DNA of 21,363 bases from a virus, in the IMG/VR virus record IMGVR_UViG_3300049222_000560, positions 1 to 21,363 of that record; one strand, 5' to 3'. Positions 12,058-20,081 of the stretch are shown in pieces. A program made the translations under genes and the position numbers. The notes under the pieces are model-generated. The model did not search any database. It was not told the origin of the DNA and saw only the letters and a list, made by a program, of their open reading frames with translations. Numbering within the stretch: position 1 is the stretch's first letter; each line of letters opens with the position of its first letter.

Positions 12058-12400
12058 AGATAAAAAAGATGGAATTATGATTGTTTTTGGTGGTTCAAAG
12101 CCTGATAAGGACGATTATAAAGAAGATAAAAAAGAGTATAAAAAAGATAAAACTGAAAAGACTGAAAAAGAGTCCAAGTTACAATATACTCTTGAAGATT
12201 TTGGCGGATATACGCCCATGTCATTGGTTTCAAAATTAGAGGAAGCCAAAGACGCAATAGCTAAAGGTAGTACCAAAGAGGCAATTATGGCTCTTGATTC
12301 TTGCATTGTTCGGATAACGGGGAAGCAGTTACCAGAAAACGACCCGGACAGTGCATTGAAGACAGACCCATTTTATGAACTCGATAGGATACTATCTTAA
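12050..12400 (+). CDS. Small virion-assembly protein with lysine-rich N-terminus, 116 aa
   Basis: The start is the ATG at 12050, which overlaps the stop of the preceding gene and has GAAGGG nine bases upstream; a TTG 24 bases further up is open but lacks an SD. Residues 1-50 are short hydrophobic I-M-I-V-F-G-G followed by an extreme K/D/E-rich stretch (D-Y-K-E-D-K-K-E-Y-K-K-D-K-T-E-K). The rest has a likely helical domain (M-S-L-V-S-K-L-E-E-A-K-D-A-I-A-K-G, T-K-E-A-I-M-A-L-D-S-C-I-V-R-I-T-G). No family assignment. Its position before the scaffold and coat suggests a head-assembly accessory. Confidence 0.65.
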   Translation: MHKDKKDGIMIVFGGSKPDKDDYKEDKKEYKKDKTEKTEKESKLQYTLEDFGGYTPMSLVSKLEEAKDAIAKGSTKEAIMALDSCIVRITGKQLPENDPDSALKTDPFYELDRILS

Positions 12401-12420
12401 AAATATTTTAGGAGGAAACA

Positions 12421-13224
12421 ATGGCAGAAGACATCCAAGCTGATGTTGCACCGGAGCAAGTCCAACCAGAAGCCACCCAAGTTACTTTTGGGCAAGGCGA
12501 TAATACGGACACTTCGAGCAATGACAATGGACAAGTTGAAAGCGAGTCTATAAATTCATGGGAAGGGGATAAGCGGTTTGAATCGCACTGGGCAAAAGAC
12601 CCAAACAAAATGTACGAGTCATTGCGTTATCATGAGAAAAGACAAGGTGACTTCGACAAACAGATTAATGATTACAAATCTCAAGTTGAGGAACTCCAAA
12701 GATATAAAGACGACTATTCGCAAATTGAAGAATTGTTCAATCATGAACAAATGGGAAGTGAGCTTTTAGGAGTCATAAACAAATATAGTAACGGTGAACA
12801 AGAACAAGCACAGCCACAGCCACAAGCTAATGTTCAGGATGACAGGTTAAATGATTTGCTATCCTGGAAAGAGAGCATCGAAAAGCAAGCATTGTCACAT
12901 TACGATACTCAACAGCAAAATGAAGCTTTTAATAAAATTGATAAATTAGCAGAGCAGTATGTCATTAATTATGACAAAGAGCAATTCGCTAACTATATGA
13001 ATGAAGCACAAATCCCTAAACATTTATGGTTTGACGCATTTAAAGCACAAGCATTTGAGCAAGTAATGGCAAAACATGGAACACAATCAGCCGAACAAGC
13101 ACTAAGCAAAGCACAAGCAACGCAAAGTGTGGTTACTGGTAGCAATAAGGTTCCTGTATCGACAACTGCCCCAAGAAATATTGATGATTTTAAGGCGAAA
13201 CTTGATTCTCTTCTACCGGATTAA
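12421..13224 (+). CDS. Capsid scaffolding protein (putative)
   Basis: ATG at 12421 follows AGGAGGAAACA. The 267-aa protein is Gln/Glu/Asn-rich with low complexity at the N-terminus (MAEDIQADVAPEQVQPEA), an early F-E-S-H-W-A-K-D-P-N-K-M-Y-E-S-L-R-Y motif seen in phage scaffolds, a central coiled coil (F-D-K-Q-I-N-D-Y-K-S-Q-V-E-E-L-Q-R-Y-K-D-D), a glutamine run, and a helical C-terminus (I-D-D-F-K-A-K-L-D-S-L-L-P-D). Acidic, helical proteins directly before the major capsid gene are typical scaffolds that guide coat assembly and then leave. No protease gene is visible. Role is by position and composition. Confidence 0.78.
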   Translation: MAEDIQADVAPEQVQPEATQVTFGQGDNTDTSSNDNGQVESESINSWEGDKRFESHWAKDPNKMYESLRYHEKRQGDFDKQINDYKSQVEELQRYKDDYSQIEELFNHEQMGSELLGVINKYSNGEQEQAQPQPQANVQDDRLNDLLSWKESIEKQALSHYDTQQQNEAFNKIDKLAEQYVINYDKEQFANYMNEAQIPKHLWFDAFKAQAFEQVMAKHGTQSAEQALSKAQATQSVVTGSNKVPVSTTAPRNIDDFKAKLDSLLPD

Positions 13225-13240
13225 AAAAGGAGAATAAAAA

Positions 13241-14257
13241 ATGGCTTTAACATCCGCACAGCTAGACGAAGTACAAGCGGTCGCACATAATGCTCTTGAT
13301 AAGATTATGCCCGATCAATTTTTAACATCCTCTGCCTTTGGTAGCATGATGGCTAAAAAACCCAATTTGGAATATGTTTCAGGTGGATCAAAAATCCAGC
13401 AACCTGTACAAATTGCAGAAAATCAAGCCGATGGTTTTATCGACGGAAAGTTTGATGTATTGGATTTATCAGCTTCTCAACAACTAAGTTTTGCAGAATT
13501 TGATTTCAAATACCAAACCTACAACGTATCTATCACTCTTGATGAAATTACTAGAACTGGTGATACCCCTAACGCAATCAAATCACTTTTAGTTGAAAAG
13601 GTTAATTTAGCGGCTGGAACTGCAAAGCGTACCTATTCAAAACAATTACATGGTAACGGTTCAGGCTTTAACGGTAAATCAATCAACGGACTTGGTGACG
13701 TAACAGCTGCCTCTGGAACTGCTTATGGTGGTATTATTAACACAGATTTAGTCGACCCAACAACTTGGTTGACTGAAATTGATTCAACCACTAACACAAT
13801 TAATTATGCTAAATTGAATAGTTTAGTTGGTAAATTAATCGCTCGCGGTCAAGGGGCAGGGGATGCAGGTGGTACATACGCCCCTGACGTTATGATTTCT
13901 AATTCATTTGTACAAGACCAGTTTTTAGCTTCTCAACAGACTCAGCAACGTTTCGCACGTGAAGACGATTTGAAGGCCGGATTTGCTGGGTGCAAGTTTC
14001 GAAACATTGACTGGTACGTCGATGACTACAGCCCAGGTTCCGCCGATGGTACAACAGCCGATAATTTTCTATATGTATTATCTACCCCAACATTTGCTTT
14101 GAAATATAAGTACGGTTTTGAAGGGAAAAAATCTCCAGTTGATTTTAACGGACGCATTCCTAACCAAGCGATTATTACTTCTCAGCATTTTATGGCGTAC
14201 AATTTAGTATGTAGAGCGCGACGTTACAACGGCGTATTCAAAACTTTACAATCTTAA
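13241..14257 (+). CDS. Major capsid protein (HK97-fold type, putative)
   Basis: ATG at 13241 follows AAAGGAGAATAAAAA. The 338-aa product begins with a helix (L-T-S-A-Q-L-D-E-V-Q-A-V-A-H-N-A-L-D-K-I-M), has G-G-S-K-I-Q-Q-P-V, F-D-V-L-D-L-S-A-S-Q-Q-L-S-F-A-E-F-D-F-K-Y-Q-T-Y-N-V-S-I-T-L-D-E-I, the N-G-L-G-D-V-T core, G-T-Y-A-P-D-V-M-I-S-N, and ends with F-M-A-Y-N-L-V-C-R-A-R-R-Y-N-G-V. These features match the family of P22/N4-like coat proteins in short-tailed phages; length is typical. It lies between scaffold and decoration genes. Confidence 0.88.
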   Translation: MALTSAQLDEVQAVAHNALDKIMPDQFLTSSAFGSMMAKKPNLEYVSGGSKIQQPVQIAENQADGFIDGKFDVLDLSASQQLSFAEFDFKYQTYNVSITLDEITRTGDTPNAIKSLLVEKVNLAAGTAKRTYSKQLHGNGSGFNGKSINGLGDVTAASGTAYGGIINTDLVDPTTWLTEIDSTTNTINYAKLNSLVGKLIARGQGAGDAGGTYAPDVMISNSFVQDQFLASQQTQQRFAREDDLKAGFAGCKFRNIDWYVDDYSPGSADGTTADNFLYVLSTPTFALKYKYGFEGKKSPVDFNGRIPNQAIITSQHFMAYNLVCRARRYNGVFKTLQS

Positions 14258-14281
14258 TATTTTTTGAAAGGAGAAAACTAA

Positions 14282-14788
14282 ATGTCTTACGTAAATTCAA
14301 TCGATACTGATGACTTAACAAATCCCTCAAGCACACGTAAATATGAGCTAGGCGCACGATATGTTGATAATTCAGACACTAACGCAATTAAAAAAGAATA
14401 TGTGTATATTAAAGCACACGGTGCATTGACTCAGTATCAGCCATACCAGTTATCAGCGGTTAACACTGCTGGTGCGGAAGTATCAACAAAAGCCCCTGCA
14501 ACTACTGCAAGTGGTGCGACTGTTGTTGCTCCTCAAGTGGCTGTAACTTCTGGTTACTATGCATGGGTACCCTACAAAGGAATTGTAACTGTATTAACTA
14601 CTGATACATTTGCAGCCGGTGACTATGCCGAAGTATTGAACGCAGGAACTGGCCTTAAATTAGACGGTGGGGTTTCTGGTTCAACTGCCGAGGGTGCAGG
14701 TTCCGTTGGAATCGCAACTACTGCAACAAGCGGTGGTTCAGCATCTTTTGTATTGTCAGGAAACGTTGTAGCGGTAGCTGCTTCTTAA
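14282..14788 (+). CDS. Capsid decoration/stabilising protein (putative), 168 aa
   Basis: ATG at 14282 follows GAAAGGAGAAAACTA. The 168-aa protein opens with S-Y-V-N-S-I-D-T-D-D-L, then G-A-R-Y-V-D-N, Y-V-Y-I-K-A-H-G-A-L-T-Q-Y-Q-P-Y-Q-L-S, Y-A-W-V-P-Y-K-G and a Ala/Gly/Thr-rich beta part (T-V-V-A-P-Q-V-A-V-T-S-G-Y-Y, D-G-G-V-S-G-S-T-A-E-G-A-G-S-V-G). The pattern resembles phage decoration proteins (small beta proteins on the capsid surface) placed straight after the coat gene. The GC-rich hairpin just after its stop may stabilise this upstream message. Confidence 0.7.
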   Translation: MSYVNSIDTDDLTNPSSTRKYELGARYVDNSDTNAIKKEYVYIKAHGALTQYQPYQLSAVNTAGAEVSTKAPATTASGATVVAPQVAVTSGYYAWVPYKGIVTVLTTDTFAAGDYAEVLNAGTGLKLDGGVSGSTAEGAGSVGIATTATSGGSASFVLSGNVVAVAAS

Positions 14789-14797
14789 TAGTTTTTA

Positions 14798-14821
14798 GGG
14801 TGGTGGCCAAGTGCCACCCCC
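14798..14821 (+). terminator. GC-rich hairpin after the decoration gene (no T-tract)
   Basis: GGG-T-GGTGGC (14798-14807), CAAGT loop, GCCACC-CCC (14813-14821): a nine-pair stem with a one-base bulge, in an AT-rich genome. There is no T run after it, so it is not a standard terminator. It may attenuate transcription, or protect the 3' end of the coat/decoration message to increase its level. It lies 12 bases before the next start codon. Confidence 0.45.
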
Positions 14822-14833
14822 ACTAATAATAAA

Positions 14834-15220
14834 ATGGCAAATTACCAAGATATAATTGCAAACCAAGGGATAAAGTACTTTAAATCAACAGGAACAGGTA
14901 CAGATGCAGACCCATACATTCCCTCAACGTCAACGGCTATTAGTGCCGATGAAGTATCTAGTATTACTAATTTTAATGTATCTATTGGCACAAGTAGCAC
15001 TCAAGTTTTAGCTGCTAACAGTAACAGAAAATTACTAATATTGGTTAATGATAGCGATGAGCCTATTTATGTCTCTTTAGGTGCAACAGCTACATTAAAT
15101 AACGGCATACGACTAAACGCAAGTGGTGGAGCTTTGGCATTAGATAACCCAATATTTAAGGGTGTTGTAAATGCTATATCAGCCAATGGAAGTAAAACGC
15201 TAGTAGGTGCCGAGGGATGA
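14834..15220 (+). CDS. Putative structural beta-sandwich protein, 128 aa
   Basis: ATG at 14834 lies just after the GC-rich hairpin and has no visible SD. The 128-aa product begins with M-A-N-Y-Q-D-I-I-A-N-Q-G, contains F-N-V-S-I-G-T-S-S-T-Q-V-L-A-A-N-S-N-R-K-L-L-I-L-V-N-D-S-D-E-P-I-Y-V-S-L-G-A-T-A-T-L, a pattern typical of phage beta-sandwich virion proteins, and a further F-K-G-V-V-N-A-I-S-A-N-G. It is followed by a fibre gene with ATGA overlap. It is probably a second capsid-surface or fibre-attachment protein; the identity is inferred. Confidence 0.65.
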   Translation: MANYQDIIANQGIKYFKSTGTGTDADPYIPSTSTAISADEVSSITNFNVSIGTSSTQVLAANSNRKLLILVNDSDEPIYVSLGATATLNNGIRLNASGGALALDNPIFKGVVNAISANGSKTLVGAEG

Positions 15221-16911
15221 CATACATTTACAATCCAACTGAGGGTGGCGGAGGTGGTGGTACAGATAAGTTTCTATCATCATTAGGCTTTAACACTGGC
15301 ACTGGGCTTTTAACTGCTACCATGAACGACAGTGCTACTAGAACAGTTGACTTAGACGGACGATACTTAGAAGAAGTATTAGAAGACCCAACGCCACAGC
15401 TTGGTGGTAATTTAGATTTAAATGCCAGTGATATCACAGGTACAGGCAATATAAATATAACAGGCTCAGGCACACTATCAGGCGACTTAACCATAGATAC
15501 AAATACCTTATATGTGGATTCTACTAACAATCAAGTAGGAATTGGCACAACGACACTAAATGGTGAAATATTAACAGTTAACGGAAATGTCGAGGCAGAT
15601 AACTTTATTGGTGGATTACGTGGTGAGGTACAATTTAAAGCCAAAGCGGGTGAGGCAATAAGCAAAGGTGACCCCGTTTATATATCTAGTTTTGATGTAA
15701 CTGGTAACGTGCCAGTCGTAGGCATTGCAGATGCAAATGATGCTAATAAAATGCCAGCGTTTGGATTAGCTGAAAGCACAGTATCATTAAATGCGTCAAT
15801 AAATGTAGTAACGTTTGGCACCTTGTCAGGAATAGATACAAGCTCATTTTCTTTAGGTGATATTTTATATATATCTGATACAGGCACACTCACAGCCACT
15901 AAGCCTTATGGCGAATCATCACAAGTTCAAAACATTGGGAAAGTCCAACGAGTCCATGCCAGTGCAGGAAGCATAAAAGTTGGTGGTGCTGGGCGTACTA
16001 ACGACGTGCCTAACCTTAACGATGGTAATGTGTTTATAGGCAATTCTAGCAATACATGGGAAGCTAGAGCGTTAACCCTTGATGACGTATCAGAGACAGC
16101 GACTAACAAGCATTTTACAGCTAGCGACAACACAAAACTAGATGGCATAGAAGATAATGCCACAGCTGATCAAACAGCAGCAGAAATAAAAACTGCTTAT
16201 GAGTCTAATGCGGATACAAATGCCTTTACTGATGCCGAGCAAACTAAATTATCAGGCATTGCAACGGGCGCAGAGGTTAATGTAAATGCCGATTGGAACG
16301 CAGTTAGTGGTGATGCGCAAATACTTAATAAGCCAACAACAATAACAAGTGCAGAACAAACTAAGCTAGGGTATATATCTGTTACACAAGCGGTTGACCT
16401 AGATACCATGGAATCAGATGTAACGGCTAATAATGCAAAAGTAACCAATGCAACACATACGGGTGATGTTACTGGTGCTACCGCCTTAACGATTGCGGAT
16501 GAAGCCGTAACAAATGCAAAAATTGCACACGTTGCCACTGGAACGGTTAAAGGAAGAACAACAGCAGGTACAGGCGATATTGAAGATTTAACAATATCAA
16601 CCACATTAAAAACAGCATTAAGTCTAGTTAAAGGCGATGTTGGGCTGGGGAATGTAGCCAATGTAGATACGACTAACGCAAGCAATATATCTAGTGGCAC
16701 ACTAGCAGAGGCTAGACTGCCAAGTATAGATGCCGATAATACGACAATTAGTAATTTAACGGTTACTAACCTTAAAGCTGGGGTGCTGGACACAGACTTA
16801 AATAGTGTTAGTGCAAGTCACGATACACTTGCAAGTGCAAAGGCAATAAAGGATTATGTAGATGCGAGGGTGCAGTATGCATTGGATAATGCTACGCAGT
16901 ATTTTGGATAG
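15217..16911 (+). CDS. Fibre/appendage protein, 564 aa (capsid- or tail-attached)
   Basis: Overlaps the preceding stop (ATGA). It opens with a six-glycine run (T-E-G-G-G-G-G-G-T-D-K) and repeated beta units rich in Ser/Thr/Asp/Asn: L-G-G-N-L-D-L-N-A-S-D-I-T-G-T-G-N-I-N-I-T-G-S-G-T-L-S-G-D-L, then a globular part with G-D-P-V-Y-I-S-S and F-G-L-A-E-S, and a stalk with T-D-A-E-Q-T-K-L-S-G-I-A-T-G-A-E and N-A-N-S-like repeats, ending D-Y-V-D-A-R-V-Q-Y-A. Such T-D-A-E-Q-T-K-L-x-G-I modules are common in phage fibres. Position between decoration and adaptor genes suggests a capsid fibre, though tail attachment is possible. Confidence 0.78.
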   Translation: MTYIYNPTEGGGGGGTDKFLSSLGFNTGTGLLTATMNDSATRTVDLDGRYLEEVLEDPTPQLGGNLDLNASDITGTGNINITGSGTLSGDLTIDTNTLYVDSTNNQVGIGTTTLNGEILTVNGNVEADNFIGGLRGEVQFKAKAGEAISKGDPVYISSFDVTGNVPVVGIADANDANKMPAFGLAESTVSLNASINVVTFGTLSGIDTSSFSLGDILYISDTGTLTATKPYGESSQVQNIGKVQRVHASAGSIKVGGAGRTNDVPNLNDGNVFIGNSSNTWEARALTLDDVSETATNKHFTASDNTKLDGIEDNATADQTAAEIKTAYESNADTNAFTDAEQTKLSGIATGAEVNVNADWNAVSGDAQILNKPTTITSAEQTKLGYISVTQAVDLDTMESDVTANNAKVTNATHTGDVTGATALTIADEAVTNAKIAHVATGTVKGRTTAGTGDIEDLTISTTLKTALSLVKGDVGLGNVANVDTTNASNISSGTLAEARLPSIDADNTTISNLTVTNLKAGVLDTDLNSVSASHDTLASAKAIKDYVDARVQYALDNATQYFG

Positions 16912-16919
16912 GAGGAAAT

Positions 16920-17846
16920 ATGTTAGTTAGTGACGTTATAGATAGAATAAACACAGCAATAAGCGACGAAGACAGCACAAAAGCGACTAGTAGCTTATTC
17001 AGTAATAAAAGAAAAGTTAGCCAACTTAAAAATGCATTGGATGTATACGCAAGCACAACCAAAGGGATAGAGGATATATTTAGCACCCCTGTTAATACGT
17101 CTAGTCGAGTAGTTACAGGCCCAACAGATGCCATACGATCAGAGGCTTTTAGATTAGCTTACATATGGCGCGATGGACGTAAAAATGCAATGAGCTTTAA
17201 AGATTTGAATTACGTAACAACAGAATTTCCCTATAACACTTACGCAGGAATCCCACGATTTTTTAATGTTTGGAATAACGAAATAACTATTTACCCAGAC
17301 AATAACAATTCAGCCCAGACAACCACGCTTAATGGTGCAATAAATGACAGTGCAACAACAATTACTGTAGCATCTACCAATAGCTTTCCTGATTTAAATG
17401 GACGAATAACAATAAATAACGAAAAGATACGTTACACAGCAAAAACAGCAACAACATTCACCGGATGTACTAGAGGCATTGAAGGAACAACCGCAGCCGG
17501 TCATAGCAATTCTGATACAGTCACACATAATAACTTTGTTTTGCATTACAGAAAAAAGCATTTTGAAATTAGTGTCGATGCTAATGATACGATATTAGCC
17601 ACTGATTTAGCGAAAGAGATGGAAATACCAGACGAGCATATAGAGCCTATAATTGATTTAGTGGCCTACAGGCTTTTAATTTTGATTGATGACTATAATA
17701 GAGCAGATAGATATAAAATTGATGCCTCAGCCTTCTATAGACAAGCTAAAAATGATATTGAAGCTGGTTATGGGGATGTGATGAAAGCCGGCATGATTGG
17801 TCAGCCTTATGATTGGGAAGTTAATAATATAGGGAGTACAATTTGA
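16920..17846 (+). CDS. Head-tail adaptor / neck protein with inserted beta domain (putative)
   Basis: ATG at 16920 follows GGAGGAAAT. The 308-aa protein has a helical adaptor-like N-terminus (L-V-S-D-V-I-D-R-I-N-T-A-I-S-D-E-D), a middle with E-I-T-I-Y-P-D, and an inserted module (about 140-200): T-T-L-N-G-A-I-N-D-S-A-T-T-I-T-V-A, R-I-T-I-N-N-E-K-I-R-Y-T, G-C-T-R-G-I-E-G-T, a fold repeated in many phage neck/baseplate proteins. The C-terminal helices include Y-R-L-L-I-L-I-D-D-Y-N-R. It resembles the role of P22 gp4: linking portal and tail. It overlaps the hub gene's TTG start. Confidence 0.72.
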   Translation: MLVSDVIDRINTAISDEDSTKATSSLFSNKRKVSQLKNALDVYASTTKGIEDIFSTPVNTSSRVVTGPTDAIRSEAFRLAYIWRDGRKNAMSFKDLNYVTTEFPYNTYAGIPRFFNVWNNEITIYPDNNNSAQTTTLNGAINDSATTITVASTNSFPDLNGRITINNEKIRYTAKTATTFTGCTRGIEGTTAAGHSNSDTVTHNNFVLHYRKKHFEISVDANDTILATDLAKEMEIPDEHIEPIIDLVAYRLLILIDDYNRADRYKIDASAFYRQAKNDIEAGYGDVMKAGMIGQPYDWEVNNIGSTI

Positions 17847-19615
17847 GCTTTGTTGTAGAATCGTATCAATCTAAAGGGCTACGGGATGACAAGGGACGAA
17901 AGTTCGTCTCACCTGATTATTTCTACAATATTGAGAATATGAACTATGATAACATTATAGGTTGCCAAAGAATAAAAGCCCCTAGTGTTGAATATAACGT
18001 AGGAAGCAATCAAATTGATGGGGGTTATGATTTTAGATACATTGATTCAGTAGGACAATTCCAAAGTGAAAAAATAATTGTTCAAGGGGGATCAATCGTT
18101 AAAAACTTCTTAACAAGCCCAAGCACCATTTACACAGGATTAACAGCAAATAAAAAATGCACGTTCGGAATACTAAACGATAAGCTATTTATATCAAACG
18201 GCTTTGATTATCCATTAGTGTATGATGGAACTTATGTTAAAGAAATGGGCGCACCTACAGCCAAGGATTTACTTGTGGCTGGGGTTCTAACAGGAGCGTA
18301 TTACTACGCTATGAGCTATGTCATAGATGGCGTCGAAATTATACTTGGCACTATTAGCAACACCATTACCGTATCAAGCAAAAGTATTGATCTTGATTTA
18401 CCTGTTGGAATTGCGACATGCACAGCACGAAAGATATACCGTACAGAGGCAGGTGGTAGTACACTCAAGTTACTAACAACTATTAGCGATAACACCACTA
18501 CAACGTATCAAGATAACACGGCTGACGGCTCACTAGGCGCAAATATTCCTAGTACAAATAGTTCATGTCCAACACCCCAATTTATTACAGTAAAAGATGA
18601 AAAAATTATTGGTGCGGTCAATGCCAATAGACCAAACTACTTGTATGTCACAGAGTTAGAGGTAGAAGTTTTTTTTAATACGTCAGGCGTTTATGATGTG
18701 TCAGGCGTAGGTAACGACAATTCCCCATTAACAGGACTTATTGAAGATTATAATCAAATCGTAGTTTTTTCAGAAAAGCATATATATTTAGCGGATACGT
18801 CAGGTCTTACAACAAGTGTTAAACAAACCACGTCTAATGTAGGATGCATTGATGGTTTTAGCATTGCTAGAATACCCGAGAATGACATCTTACAAGGTGG
18901 CATTATGTTTGTTTCTAACTTGTATGATGTCCGTATTTTCAGCGGTAATATTGCCACCAACTTGGCTACAAGTTTTGACAACTTAACAACAAATAATTTT
19001 AGTTCAGCACTAAATAAAGATAGCCTAAAAAATCAATTAAAAGATAATCCATTAGAAGCAGCATTTTTCGATTATAAATATCATTTAATCGCTGAAACGT
19101 TTATGTATGTTTACGATATACGTATTAGTGGTTGGACAAAGTATTTTATAAAGACAACAAGCTACACTCCTACTTATTGGCGGTTTTTTGAGATCGAGCA
19201 AACTTTATATATATCACAAAAAAATGCAGGTATCGTTGAGCAAATGTACAACGCTTTGACCTATCGTGGGGAAGAATTAACAGCATTTTTTGAAACGCCT
19301 GAAATAGCGGTTGGGACAGAACAAAAATTTTATAAAAATTTATATATATATTATGATAAATCGGGGAGCAACACATTAACAGCCTTAGCGACAGTTGATA
19401 GCACAAAAACAGTAACTGCTACCATTACATATGATGGGGCGTATTATGATTTTGATTACTTTGACGAGGATTATTACGAAACAACAGAAGACGAAGAAGA
19501 TTACAAAGTGGTATACATAAATAAATACGCAAATTGGATGCGGTTTAAGATAAGCACACAAACACAAGCCATCATTAAAGGCTGGAAGTTGGAGGGTAGA
19601 ATTGTTGGAAGTTAA
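17843..19615 (+). CDS. Tail hub / DNA-stabilisation protein, P22 gp10-like (putative)
   Basis: TTG start at 17843 (TTGA overlap with the adaptor stop), with GGGAG upstream. The 590-aa product begins S-F-V-V-E-S-Y-Q-S-K-G-L-R-D-D-K-G-R, has repeated beta blocks such as F-I-S-N-G-F-D-Y-P-L-V-Y-D-G-T-Y-V-K-E-M-G-A-P, Y-Y-Y-A-M-S-Y-V-I-D-G-V-E, C-T-A-R-K-I-Y-R-T-E-A-G-G-S-T-L-K-L, D-Y-N-Q-I-V-V-F-S-E-K-H-I-Y, G-C-I-D-G-F-S-I-A-R, and an acidic D-F-D-Y-F-D-E-D-Y near the end. This is the pattern of beta-propeller-like hub proteins that seal the portal channel in short-tailed phages. P22 gp10 comparison is by context and pattern. Confidence 0.72.
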   Translation: MSFVVESYQSKGLRDDKGRKFVSPDYFYNIENMNYDNIIGCQRIKAPSVEYNVGSNQIDGGYDFRYIDSVGQFQSEKIIVQGGSIVKNFLTSPSTIYTGLTANKKCTFGILNDKLFISNGFDYPLVYDGTYVKEMGAPTAKDLLVAGVLTGAYYYAMSYVIDGVEIILGTISNTITVSSKSIDLDLPVGIATCTARKIYRTEAGGSTLKLLTTISDNTTTTYQDNTADGSLGANIPSTNSSCPTPQFITVKDEKIIGAVNANRPNYLYVTELEVEVFFNTSGVYDVSGVGNDNSPLTGLIEDYNQIVVFSEKHIYLADTSGLTTSVKQTTSNVGCIDGFSIARIPENDILQGGIMFVSNLYDVRIFSGNIATNLATSFDNLTTNNFSSALNKDSLKNQLKDNPLEAAFFDYKYHLIAETFMYVYDIRISGWTKYFIKTTSYTPTYWRFFEIEQTLYISQKNAGIVEQMYNALTYRGEELTAFFETPEIAVGTEQKFYKNLYIYYDKSGSNTLTALATVDSTKTVTATITYDGAYYDFDYFDEDYYETTEDEEDYKVVYINKYANWMRFKISTQTQAIIKGWKLEGRIVGS

Positions 19616-20081
19616 ACAAAAAGATTTATCCCTTAATGAGCTTATGGACCAAGCAGAATGCATCATAGCAACTGGCGAACCGGTAGAAATGCCATTAACT
19701 CATAGCTTTACCGATGGTATGTATATTCGGGAAATATTTATGCCGGCAGGAACAATTTTGACTAGCAAAATACACAAAACGAACCACCCATTCGTAGTAA
19801 GTAAGGGAAAGTGTATCGTTTACGATGGCAATAAACTCGAAACTATAAACGCACCACACACAGGAATAACAGAACCAAATACGAGGCGTTTATTATATAT
19901 AGAAGAAGATACAATTTGGACTACATTTCATATAACGGATAAAACTAATGTCGATGAGATTGAAAAAGAAATAATTGAGGAGCGTGATAATAAAATGTTA
20001 GATAAACAGTTATTTGATAAATTTAACAAAATAAACAGGCAAAACAATACATTTATGAGTAAAAAGGAGGCTTTAAAATGA
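19602..20081 (+). CDS. Cupin-like protein in the tail module, 159 aa
   Basis: The TTG start at 19602 is chosen because GGAGGG lies at proper distance; a second TTG is adjacent. The 159-aa product has a helical lead (L-S-L-N-E-L-M-D-Q-A-E), then P-L-T-H-S-F-T-D-G-M-Y-I-R-E-I-F-M-P-A-G-T-I-L-T-S, S-K-I-H-K-T-N-H-P-F-V-V-S-K-G-K-C-I-V-Y-D-G, and W-T-T-F-H-I-T-D at 106-113. H58, H62 and H110 with the G-K-C-I-V-Y-D-G turn match a cupin metal site. The C-terminus is a charged helix. Related small cupin-like phage proteins occur beside tail genes; their role (assembly or sugar binding) is unclear. It overlaps both neighbours. Confidence 0.7.
   Translation: MLEVKQKDLSLNELMDQAECIIATGEPVEMPLTHSFTDGMYIREIFMPAGTILTSKIHKTNHPFVVSKGKCIVYDGNKLETINAPHTGITEPNTRRLLYIEEDTIWTTFHITDKTNVDEIEKEIIEERDNKMLDKQLFDKFNKINRQNNTFMSKKEALK

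Noticed and set aside
12026-12400. TTG at 12026 as the start of the lysine-rich head protein
   Set aside because: There is no SD before it, whereas the ATG at 12050 has GAAGGG and overlaps the upstream stop.
16197-16793. Long antisense frame of about 198 codons in the fibre gene
   Set aside because: It is a mirror of a Ser/Thr/Ala-rich low-stop coding region, has hydrophobic low-complexity translation, no SD, and the sense strand carries the clear fibre repeats.
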